Shown here piece after piece: positions 15,512 to 23,691 of a stretch of 64,000 bases of DNA. Every line of letters begins with the position of its first letter. Within the stretch, counting starts at the first letter, position 1. The position numbers were made by a program, and so were the translations under genes. The notes beneath the pieces were generated by a model. That model was not told where the DNA came from. It made no database searches and was given only the letters and a program-made list of their open reading frames with translations. Source of the DNA: Streptomyces lanatus (GTDB lineage: Bacteria; Actinomycetota; Actinomycetes; Streptomycetales; Streptomycetaceae); contig NZ_BNBM01000005.1 of the NCBI RefSeq assembly GCF_014655715.1, forward strand, positions 478,354 through 542,353. The letters are read 5' to 3'.

Positions 15512-17332
15512 CTATCCTGCCCCGTGCCGCCCGTACAGGGCGAGGGCGGTGTTGACGAGACCGATGTGGCTGAAGGCCTGCGGGAAGTTGCCGAGGTGAC
15601 GGCCGGAGACGGGGTCGTACTCCTCCGACAGCAGGCCCACGTCGTTGGTGAGCCCGACCAGCCGGTCGAACAACTCCCGGGCCTCCCGCGTACGGCCCGT
15701 CATGTGCAGGGCCTCCGCGAGCCAGAACGAGCAGGCCAGAAAGGTGCCCTCGTCGCCCGGCAGCCCGTCGACGGCCGTGCCCTCGGTGCTGTAGCGGCGC
15801 AGGAAGCCCTCATGGCTGAGCTCGGCGCGGATCGCGTCGATGGTGCCGATGACGCGCGGGTCGTCCGGCGGCAGGAAGCCGACGCGCGGGATCAGCAGCA
15901 GCGCGGCGTCGAGTTCACGGGAGCCGTAGGACTGGGTGAAGGTGCCCCGCTCGGCGTCGTAGCCCTTCTCGCACACCTCGCGGTGCACCTCGTCACGCAT
16001 CTCCCGCCAGCCTTCGAGGTCGCCCTTCAGCTGCGGGTACCGCTCCAGGGCGCGCACGGCCCGGTCCGCGGCCACCCACACCATGACCTTCGAGTGCACG
16101 AAGTGCCGGCGCCCGCCGCGCACCTCCCACAGCCCCTCGTCGGGCTGCCGCCACGCCGAGCGCAGCCACTCGATGAGGGCGACCTGGATCGCCCACATGT
16201 GGGGCTTGGTGGGCAGGCCCGCGTCCCGGGCCAGCGCGAGGGTGTCCATGACCTCGCCGTACACGTCCAACTGGAGCTGCTGCACGGCCAGGTTGCCGAT
16301 GCGTACCGGTGCGGAGCCGTCGTAGCCGGACAGCCACGGCACCTCGAACTCGGGCAGCCGCCGCTCGCCCGCCAGGCCGTACATGATCTGCAGATCGGCC
16401 GGGTCACCGGCGACCGCGCGCACCAGCCAGTCCCGCCAGGCCTCGGCCTCCTTGCGATAGCCCGCCGACAGACCGACGTTCAGGGTGAGGGTGGAGTCGC
16501 GCAGCCAGCAGTAGCGGTAGTCCCAGTTGCGGACGCCGCCCAGCTCCTCGGGGAGCGAGGTGGTGGGGGCGGCGACGATGCCGCCGGTCGGCCGGTAGGT
16601 GAGGGCCTTCAGGGTGATCAGGGAGCGGATGACGGTGTCGCGGTACGGGCCGTCGTAGGGGCAGTGCCCCACCCACTTGCGCCAGTCCCGGACGCTGCCG
16701 TGCAGCGCCTTGTACGGGTCGATGAGCGGCGGGCGCGGCTCGTGCGAGGGGTGCCAGGTGAGGACGAAGGCGACCTTCTCGCCCTTCTTCACGGTGAACT
16801 CCGCGTGCGTACCGAAGTCCTCGCCCCAGGTGCGCACCTCGGGCTCGCTGCGCAGCCAGACCGAGTCCGGTCCTGCGACGGCCACCCGATGGCCGTGCGA
16901 CTGGCGCACCCAGGGCACGATCGAGCCGTAGTCGAAGCGGATCCGCAGGGTGCTGCGCACGGTGACATGGCCGTGGAGTCCCTCCACGATGCGCACAAGG
17001 TCGGGGGCGACGTCGCGTTGGGGCATCAGATCGGTGACGCGGATCGCGCCGTCGTCGGTCTCCCACTCGGTGTCGAGGACCAGCGTGTCCGGGCGGTAGG
17101 CGCGGCGCGTGCAGGGGCCCTTGGCGTGCTTGGGGGCGATGCGCCAGTGGCCGTTGTCCTTGTCGCCGAGGAGTTTGGCGAAGCAGGCCGCCGAGTCGAA
17201 CCGGGGCAGACACAGCCAGTCGACGGAACCGTCCCTGCCGATGAGGGCGGCCGTCTGCTCGTCACTGATCAGGGCGTAGTCCTCGATGCGCTGCTGCACG
17301 AAGTGCGGGTTCCCCGAGGGCCGGTGGGCCAA
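15512..17332 (-). CDS. Glycoside hydrolase family 15 protein (glucoamylase/trehalase type)
   Basis: 606 residues, no signal peptide. The N-terminal DYALISDEQTAALIGRDGS-VDWLCLPRF block is the start of the family called GH15 in actinobacteria, some members of which are acid trehalases. The alpha/alpha-barrel part has VRNWDYRYCWLRDSTLT, GERRLPEFEVPWLSGYDGS with a candidate catalytic Glu, and GDEGTFLACSFWLAEAL with the second Glu. The longest frame starts at TTG 17332, directly after the TGA of the preceding gene. A GTG near 17299 (protein beginning MQQRIEDYALI) is an equally plausible start. Confidence 0.88.
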   Translation of the reverse strand: MAHRPSGNPHFVQQRIEDYALISDEQTAALIGRDGSVDWLCLPRFDSAACFAKLLGDKDNGHWRIAPKHAKGPCTRRAYRPDTLVLDTEWETDDGAIRVTDLMPQRDVAPDLVRIVEGLHGHVTVRSTLRIRFDYGSIVPWVRQSHGHRVAVAGPDSVWLRSEPEVRTWGEDFGTHAEFTVKKGEKVAFVLTWHPSHEPRPPLIDPYKALHGSVRDWRKWVGHCPYDGPYRDTVIRSLITLKALTYRPTGGIVAAPTTSLPEELGGVRNWDYRYCWLRDSTLTLNVGLSAGYRKEAEAWRDWLVRAVAGDPADLQIMYGLAGERRLPEFEVPWLSGYDGSAPVRIGNLAVQQLQLDVYGEVMDTLALARDAGLPTKPHMWAIQVALIEWLRSAWRQPDEGLWEVRGGRRHFVHSKVMVWVAADRAVRALERYPQLKGDLEGWREMRDEVHREVCEKGYDAERGTFTQSYGSRELDAALLLIPRVGFLPPDDPRVIGTIDAIRAELSHEGFLRRYSTEGTAVDGLPGDEGTFLACSFWLAEALHMTGRTREARELFDRLVGLTNDVGLLSEEYDPVSGRHLGNFPQAFSHIGLVNTALALYGRHGAG

Positions 17333-17644
17333 TCAGGGCTGGGGCCGGGGGAGTGACGCGCTCGCCGGGGACCCGGTGCCGGAGAAGATGACGCCGGGGT
17401 CGGACGGGGTCTGGTTCAGCACCCACAGCCCGATCAGCGTGGCCAGCGCGAATACGACGGTGATGAGGACGGCGAGGACCAGCCGGCGCCGGCGCTCCCG
17501 GCGCAGCCATTCGCCGCGCGCGGTGCGATAGGCGTCCGGAGGGGGCTGCACCCCGTCGGCCAGCGCCGCGAGCGCCTCGCGCAGTTCCTGCTCGGTACGG
17601 TCCGGGCTGGTGCCACGCGACGGAGTCGCATCTCGATGCGTCAT
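17333..17644 (-). CDS. Small single-pass membrane protein, possible anti-sigma factor
   Basis: 103 residues. A cytoplasmic N-terminus (TEQELREALAALADGVQPPP, then an Arg-rich RRERRRR patch) leads to one membrane helix (LVLAVLITVVFALATLIGLW) and a short outside tail rich in Ser/Pro. The gene overlaps the sigma-factor gene by ATGA and has the topology of membrane anti-sigma factors, though it lacks the HxxxCxxC zinc motif. The function is inferred from position. Confidence 0.6.
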   Translation of the reverse strand: MTHRDATPSRGTSPDRTEQELREALAALADGVQPPPDAYRTARGEWLRRERRRRLVLAVLITVVFALATLIGLWVLNQTPSDPGVIFSGTGSPASASLPRPQP

Positions 17645-18198
17645 CGCCGGGCCTCCATCGCCTGGGTCAGGGCGGCGAGGCCGCGTGCCGTATGGGTTTT
17701 GACGGAGCCGCAGGAGATCCCCATCGCCGCGGCGATCTCGCTCTCCTTCAGCCCGAGCCAGTGCCGCAGCACCAGCGCCTCGCGCTGCCGGGCGGGCAGT
17801 TGCTGGAGCGCGCCGATCAGGACGCGCTGGTCGTCGCGGAGCAGCGCGGTGCTCTCGGCGGAGGCGACGACCTCGTCCGGTGTCGGCTTCTCGACATGCT
17901 TGCGGGCGACCTGGAGATGCCGTATCCGCATCCGCGTCAGATTGCACACGGTGGAGCGCAGATACGCCTCCGCCGCCTCGGTGTCCCGCAGGCGCCGCCA
18001 CTTCCGGTAGATCTGGTAGTAGGCCTCGGCGACCACGTTCTCCGGGTCGTCGGCCCCGAGCAGGACCGCGAGACGCAGCATCGAGGAGTAGTGCAGCTCG
18101 AACAGCCGGGCCAGACCGGCCTCGCGTTCCACGTCCGCCGGGTCGCTCACCGCCGGGGTGAGGGCGATCGCCGCTTCCGGTCTCAGGTGCTGTCTCAC
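17641..18198 (-). CDS. ECF-type sigma factor (SigE-like subfamily)
   Basis: 185 residues from GTG 18198, which overlaps the symporter stop as GTGA. Region 2: FELHYSSMLRLAVLLGAD, VVAEAYYQIYRKWRRLRD, AYLRSTVCNLTRMRIRHL. Region 4: LQQLPARQREALVLRHWLG and LKESEIAAAMGISCGSVKTH. Recruits RNA polymerase to its own promoter set. The linked small membrane protein is the likely regulator. The unusual point is that it is embedded between a symporter and a GH15 gene in one coupled operon. Confidence 0.88.
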   Translation of the reverse strand: MRQHLRPEAAIALTPAVSDPADVEREAGLARLFELHYSSMLRLAVLLGADDPENVVAEAYYQIYRKWRRLRDTEAAEAYLRSTVCNLTRMRIRHLQVARKHVEKPTPDEVVASAESTALLRDDQRVLIGALQQLPARQREALVLRHWLGLKESEIAAAMGISCGSVKTHTARGLAALTQAMEARR

Positions 18199-19733
18199 GG
18201 GTTGTTCGCTCCCGTCTCGGGGCGCCTGCCGACGCCTGGGCGCGACGGCAGGTCGGTCAGATCGGCGCCGCGCGGGACGCCCAGGCGTTCGAGCACCGCG
18301 GTCCCCGCCACGGCGACGGTCAGATTGAGGAACAGCGCGGCGAGCCCGGCGTAGATCTCCGGCCCCGGGCCCAGCGCCACGATCGACGAGAAGCCCTCCC
18401 GTACGACCATGAAGGTCCCGCCGACCATGCCCACGCCCCACCCGGCGAGCAGCGCCCGCGGATGCAGCCGCGCGGTGTACAGCCCTACCGCGACGGCCGG
18501 GAAGATCTGCAGGATCCAGACCCCGCCGAGCAGTTGGAGGTTGATGGCGTCCTGGTCGCGCAGCCCGAACACGAAGGCCACCGCGCCCACCTTCGCGGTC
18601 AGCGACACCGCCTTGGCGATGCGGACCTGCCGCTTCGGGGTGGCCGTCGGATGGACGTACTCGACATACACGTTGCGTACGAAGCTGGTGGCGGCCGCGA
18701 TCGACATCACCGCCGCCGGGACCAGCGCCCCCACGGTGATCGCGCCGAACACCAGCCCGGCCAGCGGCGCCGGCATCAGCCGGTCGACCAGCATCGGTAC
18801 GGCCGCCTCGGCACCGCCCTCCGGGGCACGTACGCCGGTCGCGAGCGCCGCGATACCGAGGAACCCGAACAGGGCGAGCAGCCCCGTCCAGGCGGGCAGG
18901 GCCACGGCCACCTTGCGCAGGGTGCGCGGACCGTCGGCGGCGAAACCGGCGGTCAGGACGTGCGGGTACATCAGCAGGGCGAGCGCCGAGCCGAGGGCGA
19001 GGGTGGCGTAGGCGGGCTGCTGCTCGGGGGTGAGGAGCAGCGCCGGGCCGCCGAGGCGTTCGGCCGCGCCGTCGAAGACGGCACCCGGGCCGCCGAGCCG
19101 TTCGAGGACCAGCCAGGTCACCGCGGTCAGCGACACGAAGACGGCGACGGCCTTCAGCGCGGAGATCACGGTGGGGGCGCGCAGCCCGTGCCGGTAGGTC
19201 GCGACGGCCAGCCCCGCGAACAGCGCCACCATCACCAGATCCCCGGCCGCGCCCCGCGGATACAGACCCCCGGCCGCGAGCACCGCCCGGATCCCGAGCA
19301 GTTGCAGCGCGAGATACGGCATCGTCGCGAGGATCCCGGTCAGCGCGACCACCAGCGCCAGCGGCGGCGAGCCGTAACGACCGCGCACGAAGTCGGCGGC
19401 GGTGACATAGCCGTGCCGACGGGCCACGCTCCACAGCCGGCTCAGCAGCACGAAGGCCAGCGGGCAGACGATCACCGTGTACGGCACGGCGAAGAAGGCG
19501 GGCGCGCCGTTGCCGTAGGCCAGGCCCGGTATCGCGGCGAAGGTGTACGCGGTGAAGATCGTGCCGCCCAGCAGCAGCCACGTCCACACCGGGCCGAGGC
19601 TGCGATCGGCCAGCGCCCAGCCCTCCAGGGACGGGAGCTTCCCGCTCGGGCGCAGACGGCGCGCGGTGACGGCGAGCAGCGACGCCCCGCCGATCACGGC
19701 GAGAAACGTCGCGGTCATGGCGCCATCGGCCAT
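18195..19733 (-). CDS. Sodium:solute symporter family protein
   Basis: 512 residues, about 13 membrane helices, SSS family. Marks: WTWLLLGGTIFTAYTFAAIPG, GYVTAADFVRGRYGS, and the closing PSRPGVGRRPE cytoplasmic tail. Family members import monocarboxylates, pantothenate or proline with Na+. The nearest relatives that pair with a DUF3311 protein are monocarboxylate (MctP-like) carriers, and a DUF3311 gene lies divergently 168 bp away. First gene of a coupled operon with a sigma factor. Confidence 0.85.
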   Translation of the reverse strand: MADGAMTATFLAVIGGASLLAVTARRLRPSGKLPSLEGWALADRSLGPVWTWLLLGGTIFTAYTFAAIPGLAYGNGAPAFFAVPYTVIVCPLAFVLLSRLWSVARRHGYVTAADFVRGRYGSPPLALVVALTGILATMPYLALQLLGIRAVLAAGGLYPRGAAGDLVMVALFAGLAVATYRHGLRAPTVISALKAVAVFVSLTAVTWLVLERLGGPGAVFDGAAERLGGPALLLTPEQQPAYATLALGSALALLMYPHVLTAGFAADGPRTLRKVAVALPAWTGLLALFGFLGIAALATGVRAPEGGAEAAVPMLVDRLMPAPLAGLVFGAITVGALVPAAVMSIAAATSFVRNVYVEYVHPTATPKRQVRIAKAVSLTAKVGAVAFVFGLRDQDAINLQLLGGVWILQIFPAVAVGLYTARLHPRALLAGWGVGMVGGTFMVVREGFSSIVALGPGPEIYAGLAALFLNLTVAVAGTAVLERLGVPRGADLTDLPSRPGVGRRPETGANNP

Positions 19734-19901
19734 GGGTCACCGTCCTTGGTGTGCCTGTGCCCTCGCGCGAGAGTTGCGCGGGCGGCCCGAACGGAGGACA
19801 CGGAACCGGCGGCAAATTTCCCGGATGTTCGCTGTCAACCGGTCTCGGGGGGTGGGCAACTCTTGCACAGACCCACAGCGAGCGGGAGAGGAGCGCAGGT
19901 C

Positions 19902-20120
19902 ATGGCACGGACCGGTCATCACCGGCTACGGCGCGTCGCGATCGCCGTACTGCTCCTCGCGCCCGCCGCGGGTCTGCTGTGGGTCCCCTGGTACGCCGGT
20001 GCCGAGCCGCGGCTGGCCGGGACGCCGTTCTTCTACTGGTACCAGCTCGTCTGGGTGCCGGGGTGCGGCCTCTGCCTGTTCGCCGCGTACGCGCTGACGG
20101 ACCGAGATCGACATCCATAG
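19902..20120 (+). CDS. DUF3311 small membrane protein
   Basis: 72 residues with two membrane helices: VAIAVLLLAPAAGLLWVPWY and PFFYWYQLVWVPGCGLCLFA. DUF3311 proteins are the usual small partner encoded beside SSS monocarboxylate symporters. Here the partner is on the opposite strand, reading towards cstA. A purine-rich AGAGGAG site precedes ATG 19902. Likely a subunit or stabiliser of the symporter; this is a family-based inference. Confidence 0.8.
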   Translation: MARTGHHRLRRVAIAVLLLAPAAGLLWVPWYAGAEPRLAGTPFFYWYQLVWVPGCGLCLFAAYALTDRDRHP

Positions 20121-20167
20121 CGCTGAGCCGTAGATCCTCTTCCCGCCTGTTCAGGTCAGGAGCCGCC

Positions 20168-22294
20168 ATGCCCGTATCAGCCATGCCCGAATCCGGTCGC
20201 TCGGCGCCGGAAAAGCCCCGAATGTCGCCGAAGTCCGTGGCGATCTGGACCGCCGTAGCCATGGTCGGCGCCCTCGGCTGGGCCGTGCTCGCCCTGTCCC
20301 GGGGCGAGGAGATCTCGGCCGTCTGGCTGGTCGTCGCGGCCCTCGGCTCGTACGCGATCGCCTACCGCTTCTACTCCCGCTTCATCGCCCGCCGGGTCCT
20401 CCAGGTCGACGACACCCGCGCCACCCCCGCCGAACGCCTGGAGGACGGCGTCGACTACCACCCCACCGACAAGCGGGTGCTGTTCGGCCACCACTTCGCG
20501 GCGATCGCCGGCGCGGGACCGCTGGTCGGCCCGGTGCTGGCCGCGCAGATGGGCTATCTGCCCGGCACGGTCTGGATCATCGCCGGCGTGATCTTCGCCG
20601 GGGCGGTGCAGGACATGATCGTGCTGTTCCTGTCCATGCGCCGGGACGGCAAGAGCCTCGGCCAGATGGCCCGGGACGAGATCGGCCGGGTCGGCGGCGC
20701 CGCCGCGCTGATCGGCGTCTTCGCCATCATGATCATCCTGCTCGCCGTCCTCGCGATGGTCGTCGTCAACGCCCTGGCGGAGTCGGCATGGGGCACCTTC
20801 TCGGTCTCCATGACCATCCCGATCGCCCTCTTCATGGGCTTCTACCTGCGCTATCTGCGGCCCGGCCGGGTCGTGGAGACCAGCTTCATCGGTGTGGCCC
20901 TGCTGCTGCTCGCCATCCTCGGCGGCGGCTGGATCCAGGACTCCGCACTCGCCGAGTACTTCGTCTGGAGCCCCGAGACCCTGGTCTTCTGCCTGGTCGG
21001 CTACGGCTTCGTCGCCTCCGTGCTGCCGGTGTGGATGCTGCTGGCGCCCCGCGACTACCTCTCGACCTTCATGAAGGTCGGCACCATCGCCCTGATGGCC
21101 GTCGGTGTGGTGATCGCCGCCCCGAACCTCAGGACCGAGCCGGTGACGGACTTCGCCTCGACCGGCGCCGGACCGGTCTTCGCCGGGTCGCTGTTCCCCT
21201 TCCTCTTCATCACCATCGCCTGCGGCGCCCTGTCCGGCTTCCACGCCCTGGTCTCCTCCGGCACCACCCCCAAGCTGATCCAGAAGGAGTCCCAGGTCCG
21301 TCTGATCGGCTACGGCGCCATGCTCACCGAGTCCTTCGTCGCCGTCATGGCGCTGATCGCCGCCTGCGTCCTCGAACCGGGCCTGTTCTACGCCATGAAC
21401 TCCCCGGCCGCGCTGCTCGGCCCGACCGTGGACAGCGCCGCCGAGGCGGTGAAGAACCTCGGCTTCACCATCACCCCGGACCAGCTGACGGCCGCGGCCA
21501 AGGCGGTCGAGGAGGAGACGTTGGTCGGCCGCTCAGGGGGCGCCCCCACCCTCGCCGTCGGCATGTCCGAGATCTTCTCCGGGGTGTTCGGCGGTGCCGG
21601 GATGAAGGCCTTCTGGTACCACTTCGCGATCATGTTCGAGGCACTGTTCATCCTCACCACGGTGGACGCCGGCACCCGTGTCGGCCGCTTCATGCTCCAG
21701 GACATGCTCGGCAACGTATGGAAGCCGATCGGCCGGGTCACCTGGAAGCCCGGCATCTGGATCACCAGCGCCCTCGTCGTCGGCGCGTGGGGCTACTTCC
21801 TCTACGCCGGTGTCACCGACCCGCTCGGCGGCATCAAGCAGCTGTTCCCGTTGTTCGGCATCGCCAACCAGCTCCTTGCCGCCGTCGCCCTGGCCGTCAC
21901 CACCACCGTCCTGATCAAGTCCGGCAAGCTGCGCTGGGCCTGGGTCACCGGCATCCCGCTCGCCTGGGACGTGGCCGTCACCTTCACCGCCGGCTGGCAG
22001 AAGATCTTCTCGGACGACCCGGCGATCGGCTTCTTCGCCCTGCGCGACAAATACGCGCAGGCCATCGAGGACGGTCAGCTCCTGCCGGGCGCCACGGGCA
22101 TGGACGACATGCACACCATCGTCCTCAACAACACCGTCGACGGCGTCCTCATGGCGGTCTTCCTGCTGCTGGTCCTCACGGTCCTGGTCAACTGCGCGGT
22201 GGTCTGCGTGCGGGCCGTGCGGGCCCCTGAGCCACTGCCGACGACCGAGGCGCCGTATGTCGAGTCGCGGCCGATGGCGGGGGTGGGGTCATGA
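20168..22294 (+). CDS. cstA: Carbon starvation protein CstA family transporter
   Basis: 708 residues, about the length of E. coli CstA, with many membrane helices. Marks: PTDKRVLFGHHFAAIAGAGP, GPVLAAQMGYLPGTVWII, FHALVSSGTTPKLIQKESQV and TTVDAGTRVGRFMLQDMLG. The family imports pyruvate and/or peptides during carbon starvation. ATG 20168 has CAGGAG upstream. It overlaps the small ybdD-like gene by ATGA, the conserved cstA-ybdD arrangement. Confidence 0.92.
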   Translation: MPVSAMPESGRSAPEKPRMSPKSVAIWTAVAMVGALGWAVLALSRGEEISAVWLVVAALGSYAIAYRFYSRFIARRVLQVDDTRATPAERLEDGVDYHPTDKRVLFGHHFAAIAGAGPLVGPVLAAQMGYLPGTVWIIAGVIFAGAVQDMIVLFLSMRRDGKSLGQMARDEIGRVGGAAALIGVFAIMIILLAVLAMVVVNALAESAWGTFSVSMTIPIALFMGFYLRYLRPGRVVETSFIGVALLLLAILGGGWIQDSALAEYFVWSPETLVFCLVGYGFVASVLPVWMLLAPRDYLSTFMKVGTIALMAVGVVIAAPNLRTEPVTDFASTGAGPVFAGSLFPFLFITIACGALSGFHALVSSGTTPKLIQKESQVRLIGYGAMLTESFVAVMALIAACVLEPGLFYAMNSPAALLGPTVDSAAEAVKNLGFTITPDQLTAAAKAVEEETLVGRSGGAPTLAVGMSEIFSGVFGGAGMKAFWYHFAIMFEALFILTTVDAGTRVGRFMLQDMLGNVWKPIGRVTWKPGIWITSALVVGAWGYFLYAGVTDPLGGIKQLFPLFGIANQLLAAVALAVTTTVLIKSGKLRWAWVTGIPLAWDVAVTFTAGWQKIFSDDPAIGFFALRDKYAQAIEDGQLLPGATGMDDMHTIVLNNTVDGVLMAVFLLLVLTVLVNCAVVCVRAVRAPEPLPTTEAPYVESRPMAGVGS

Positions 22295-22398
22295 GGGTCG
22301 TGAGGGTGATGCGCTGGGTGCGGTGGTACGTGCGTGAGCTGATGGCCGTGCTGAGCCTGCGGCATCGGGAGGGCAGGCCGGAGGGCCGTTGTTGCTGA
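22291..22398 (+). CDS. Shortened YbdD/YjiX-like protein
   Basis: 35 residues: MRVVRVMRWVRWYVRELMAV then LSLRHREGRPEGRCC. The first half resembles the start of actinobacterial YbdD proteins (RWxRWYVREL), and the end keeps the family's hallmark terminal Arg-Cys-Cys. The normal 60-65-residue protein has a central block of about 25-30 residues between these parts; here it is missing without loss of frame. Start overlaps the cstA stop (ATGA). Probably the CstA partner reduced by an internal deletion. Confidence 0.7.
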   Translation: MRVVRVMRWVRWYVRELMAVLSLRHREGRPEGRCC

Positions 22399-22413
22399 TG
22401 CGGCTGCGGCTTT

Positions 22414-22438
22414 GAGGGACGTCCGCTGCACGTCCCTC
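22414..22438. terminator. Hairpin after the cstA-ybdD unit
   Basis: Perfect 9-bp arms GAGGGACGT (22414-22422) and ACGTCCCTC (22430-22438), 15 bp after the ybdD-like stop. It leads directly into a dispersed repeat copy. Confidence 0.6.
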
Positions 22439-22540
22439 AGGGGCGCGGGGCCGTGTCGATATGCGGCTCCGCCGCGCGGGCGCGAGCAACCACGAACCAC
22501 CCGCAGCCGCCCGACGCCAGAACCCCTACGGCGAAACCGC
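22438..22540. repeat. Dispersed intergenic repeat, copy A
   Basis: Begins CAGGGGCGCGGGGCCGTGTC, contains the hairpin GCGGC-TCC-GCCGC (22463-22475), a GGGCGCGA...CAACCACGA core, and ends in CTACGGCGAAACCGCTA, where the final CTA is the stop codon of the minus-strand SURF1 gene. A second copy with roughly three-quarters identity lies at 35618-35720, again ending at a minus-strand stop codon. I recall this element as frequent between convergent genes in Streptomyces. Confidence 0.7.
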
Positions 22541-23328
22541 TACACCCCAGCCGGCGTCGACTCTTCCACCACGGCCGAGCCGACGCCGCGGTCCCGGGCC
22601 TCCCGCCGAGCCAGAATCCACCACCCGACGGGCACCCCCGCCGCGAACAACCACCACTGCAAGGCATACGCGTAATTCAGCGGAGCGTTCTCGTTGCCGG
22701 GCTTCCCGATCAGCTCCGGTGTGTCACCCTTCGGCTCGGGCGCTGTCAGCACGACGTACCCGCCGAGCACCCGGGCGTCGAGCCGCGCGGCCTCCTGCTC
22801 GCTGTTGATCAGCATGACCTGACGGTCGGGGAGGCCCTTGAGGTTCTTGATGCCGCTCGCCTCGGTCGTCTCGTCCGGCATCAGCCGCCCGGTGACCGTG
22901 ACGGTGCCGCTCGGCGCGGCCGGGACCTTGGGGAAGGCCGTCTGGCTGGGACCGTCGGCGGGGATCCAGCCGCGGTTCACCAGCAGTACCTTGCCGTCCG
23001 TCAGCACGAGGGGCGTCAGGACATGGAAGCCGACCTCTTCGTCCGCGTTGACGCGCCGCCGGACCACGATCTCCCGCTCGGAGTCGAACCGGCCCCGCGC
23101 GGTCACCGTGCGGTACCGCTCCTTGGTGGTGACCGTGTGCCCCGGGGACGTCAGCTTCTCCACGGGCATCGGCTTGGCGTCCAGCGCGTCGGCGACCAGC
23201 TGGTTACGGGCGCTGCGCTCCTCGTAACGGTGCATCTGCCAGAAGCCCAGCCTGATCATCGTCGGGATGAGGATCAGGGCGACCAGCGTGAGGATCACCC
23301 ACTGCCGGGACAACAGGAAGCGGTACAC
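22540..23328 (-). CDS. SURF1 family protein (cytochrome oxidase biogenesis)
   Basis: 262 residues from GTG 23328 (protein starting MYRFLLSRQWVILTL). A few upstream in-frame codons to 23343 add nothing conserved. Two membrane helices near the ends (ILTLVALILIPTMIRLGFWQ, and WWLFAAGVPVGWWIL) flank an extracytoplasmic domain with RTVTARGRFDSEREIVVRRR and VLVNRGWIPADG, the classical SURF1 blocks. Assists assembly of the heme-copper terminal oxidase in the membrane. The stop codon lies within the dispersed repeat. Confidence 0.9.
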   Translation of the reverse strand: MYRFLLSRQWVILTLVALILIPTMIRLGFWQMHRYEERSARNQLVADALDAKPMPVEKLTSPGHTVTTKERYRTVTARGRFDSEREIVVRRRVNADEEVGFHVLTPLVLTDGKVLLVNRGWIPADGPSQTAFPKVPAAPSGTVTVTGRLMPDETTEASGIKNLKGLPDRQVMLINSEQEAARLDARVLGGYVVLTAPEPKGDTPELIGKPGNENAPLNYAYALQWWLFAAGVPVGWWILARREARDRGVGSAVVEESTPAGV

Positions 23329-23377
23329 CCCACGACCGTACAACTCGGTCGTGGGGCGTCTTCAGCCGGGTACCTGG

Positions 23378-23611
23378 TCATACCTTGTCGACGATGCCCA
23401 CCTTTCCCTCGGCGCGGGCGCAATGGGCGCCGCAGAACCAGTGACCGTCGACCTCGACGCCCTGCCCGATGACCTGCACCCGGCAGTGCTCGCAGATGGG
23501 TGCCATGCGGTGGATCGCACAGGAGAAGCAGTCGAAGACATGCACCGCGCCCTGCGCGTGCACCTCGAAGGTCATGCCGTAGTCGTTTCCGCAGACTTCA
23601 CATGTCGCCAT
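23378..23611 (-). CDS. Cysteine-rich zinc-ribbon-like small protein
   Basis: 77 residues with four Cys pairs: CEVCG near the start, CFSC, CEHC, and CGAHC near the end, with several His residues between. The regular CxxC spacing suggests two zinc-binding knuckles. Related Streptomyces proteins are annotated only as hypothetical or metallothionein-like. ATG 23611 was chosen because it directly precedes the first CxxC; the 28 upstream in-frame residues are low-complexity. It lies between SURF1 and the exonuclease on the same strand. Confidence 0.75.
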   Translation of the reverse strand: MATCEVCGNDYGMTFEVHAQGAVHVFDCFSCAIHRMAPICEHCRVQVIGQGVEVDGHWFCGAHCARAEGKVGIVDKV

Positions 23612-23691
23612 GCGCCACAGGGTGAGCGGTCGGCGCGGTGCGGGGCGGGACGGCTCCGGGCGAGTCGCCCGGCAATCACCCGTCCGTACGG

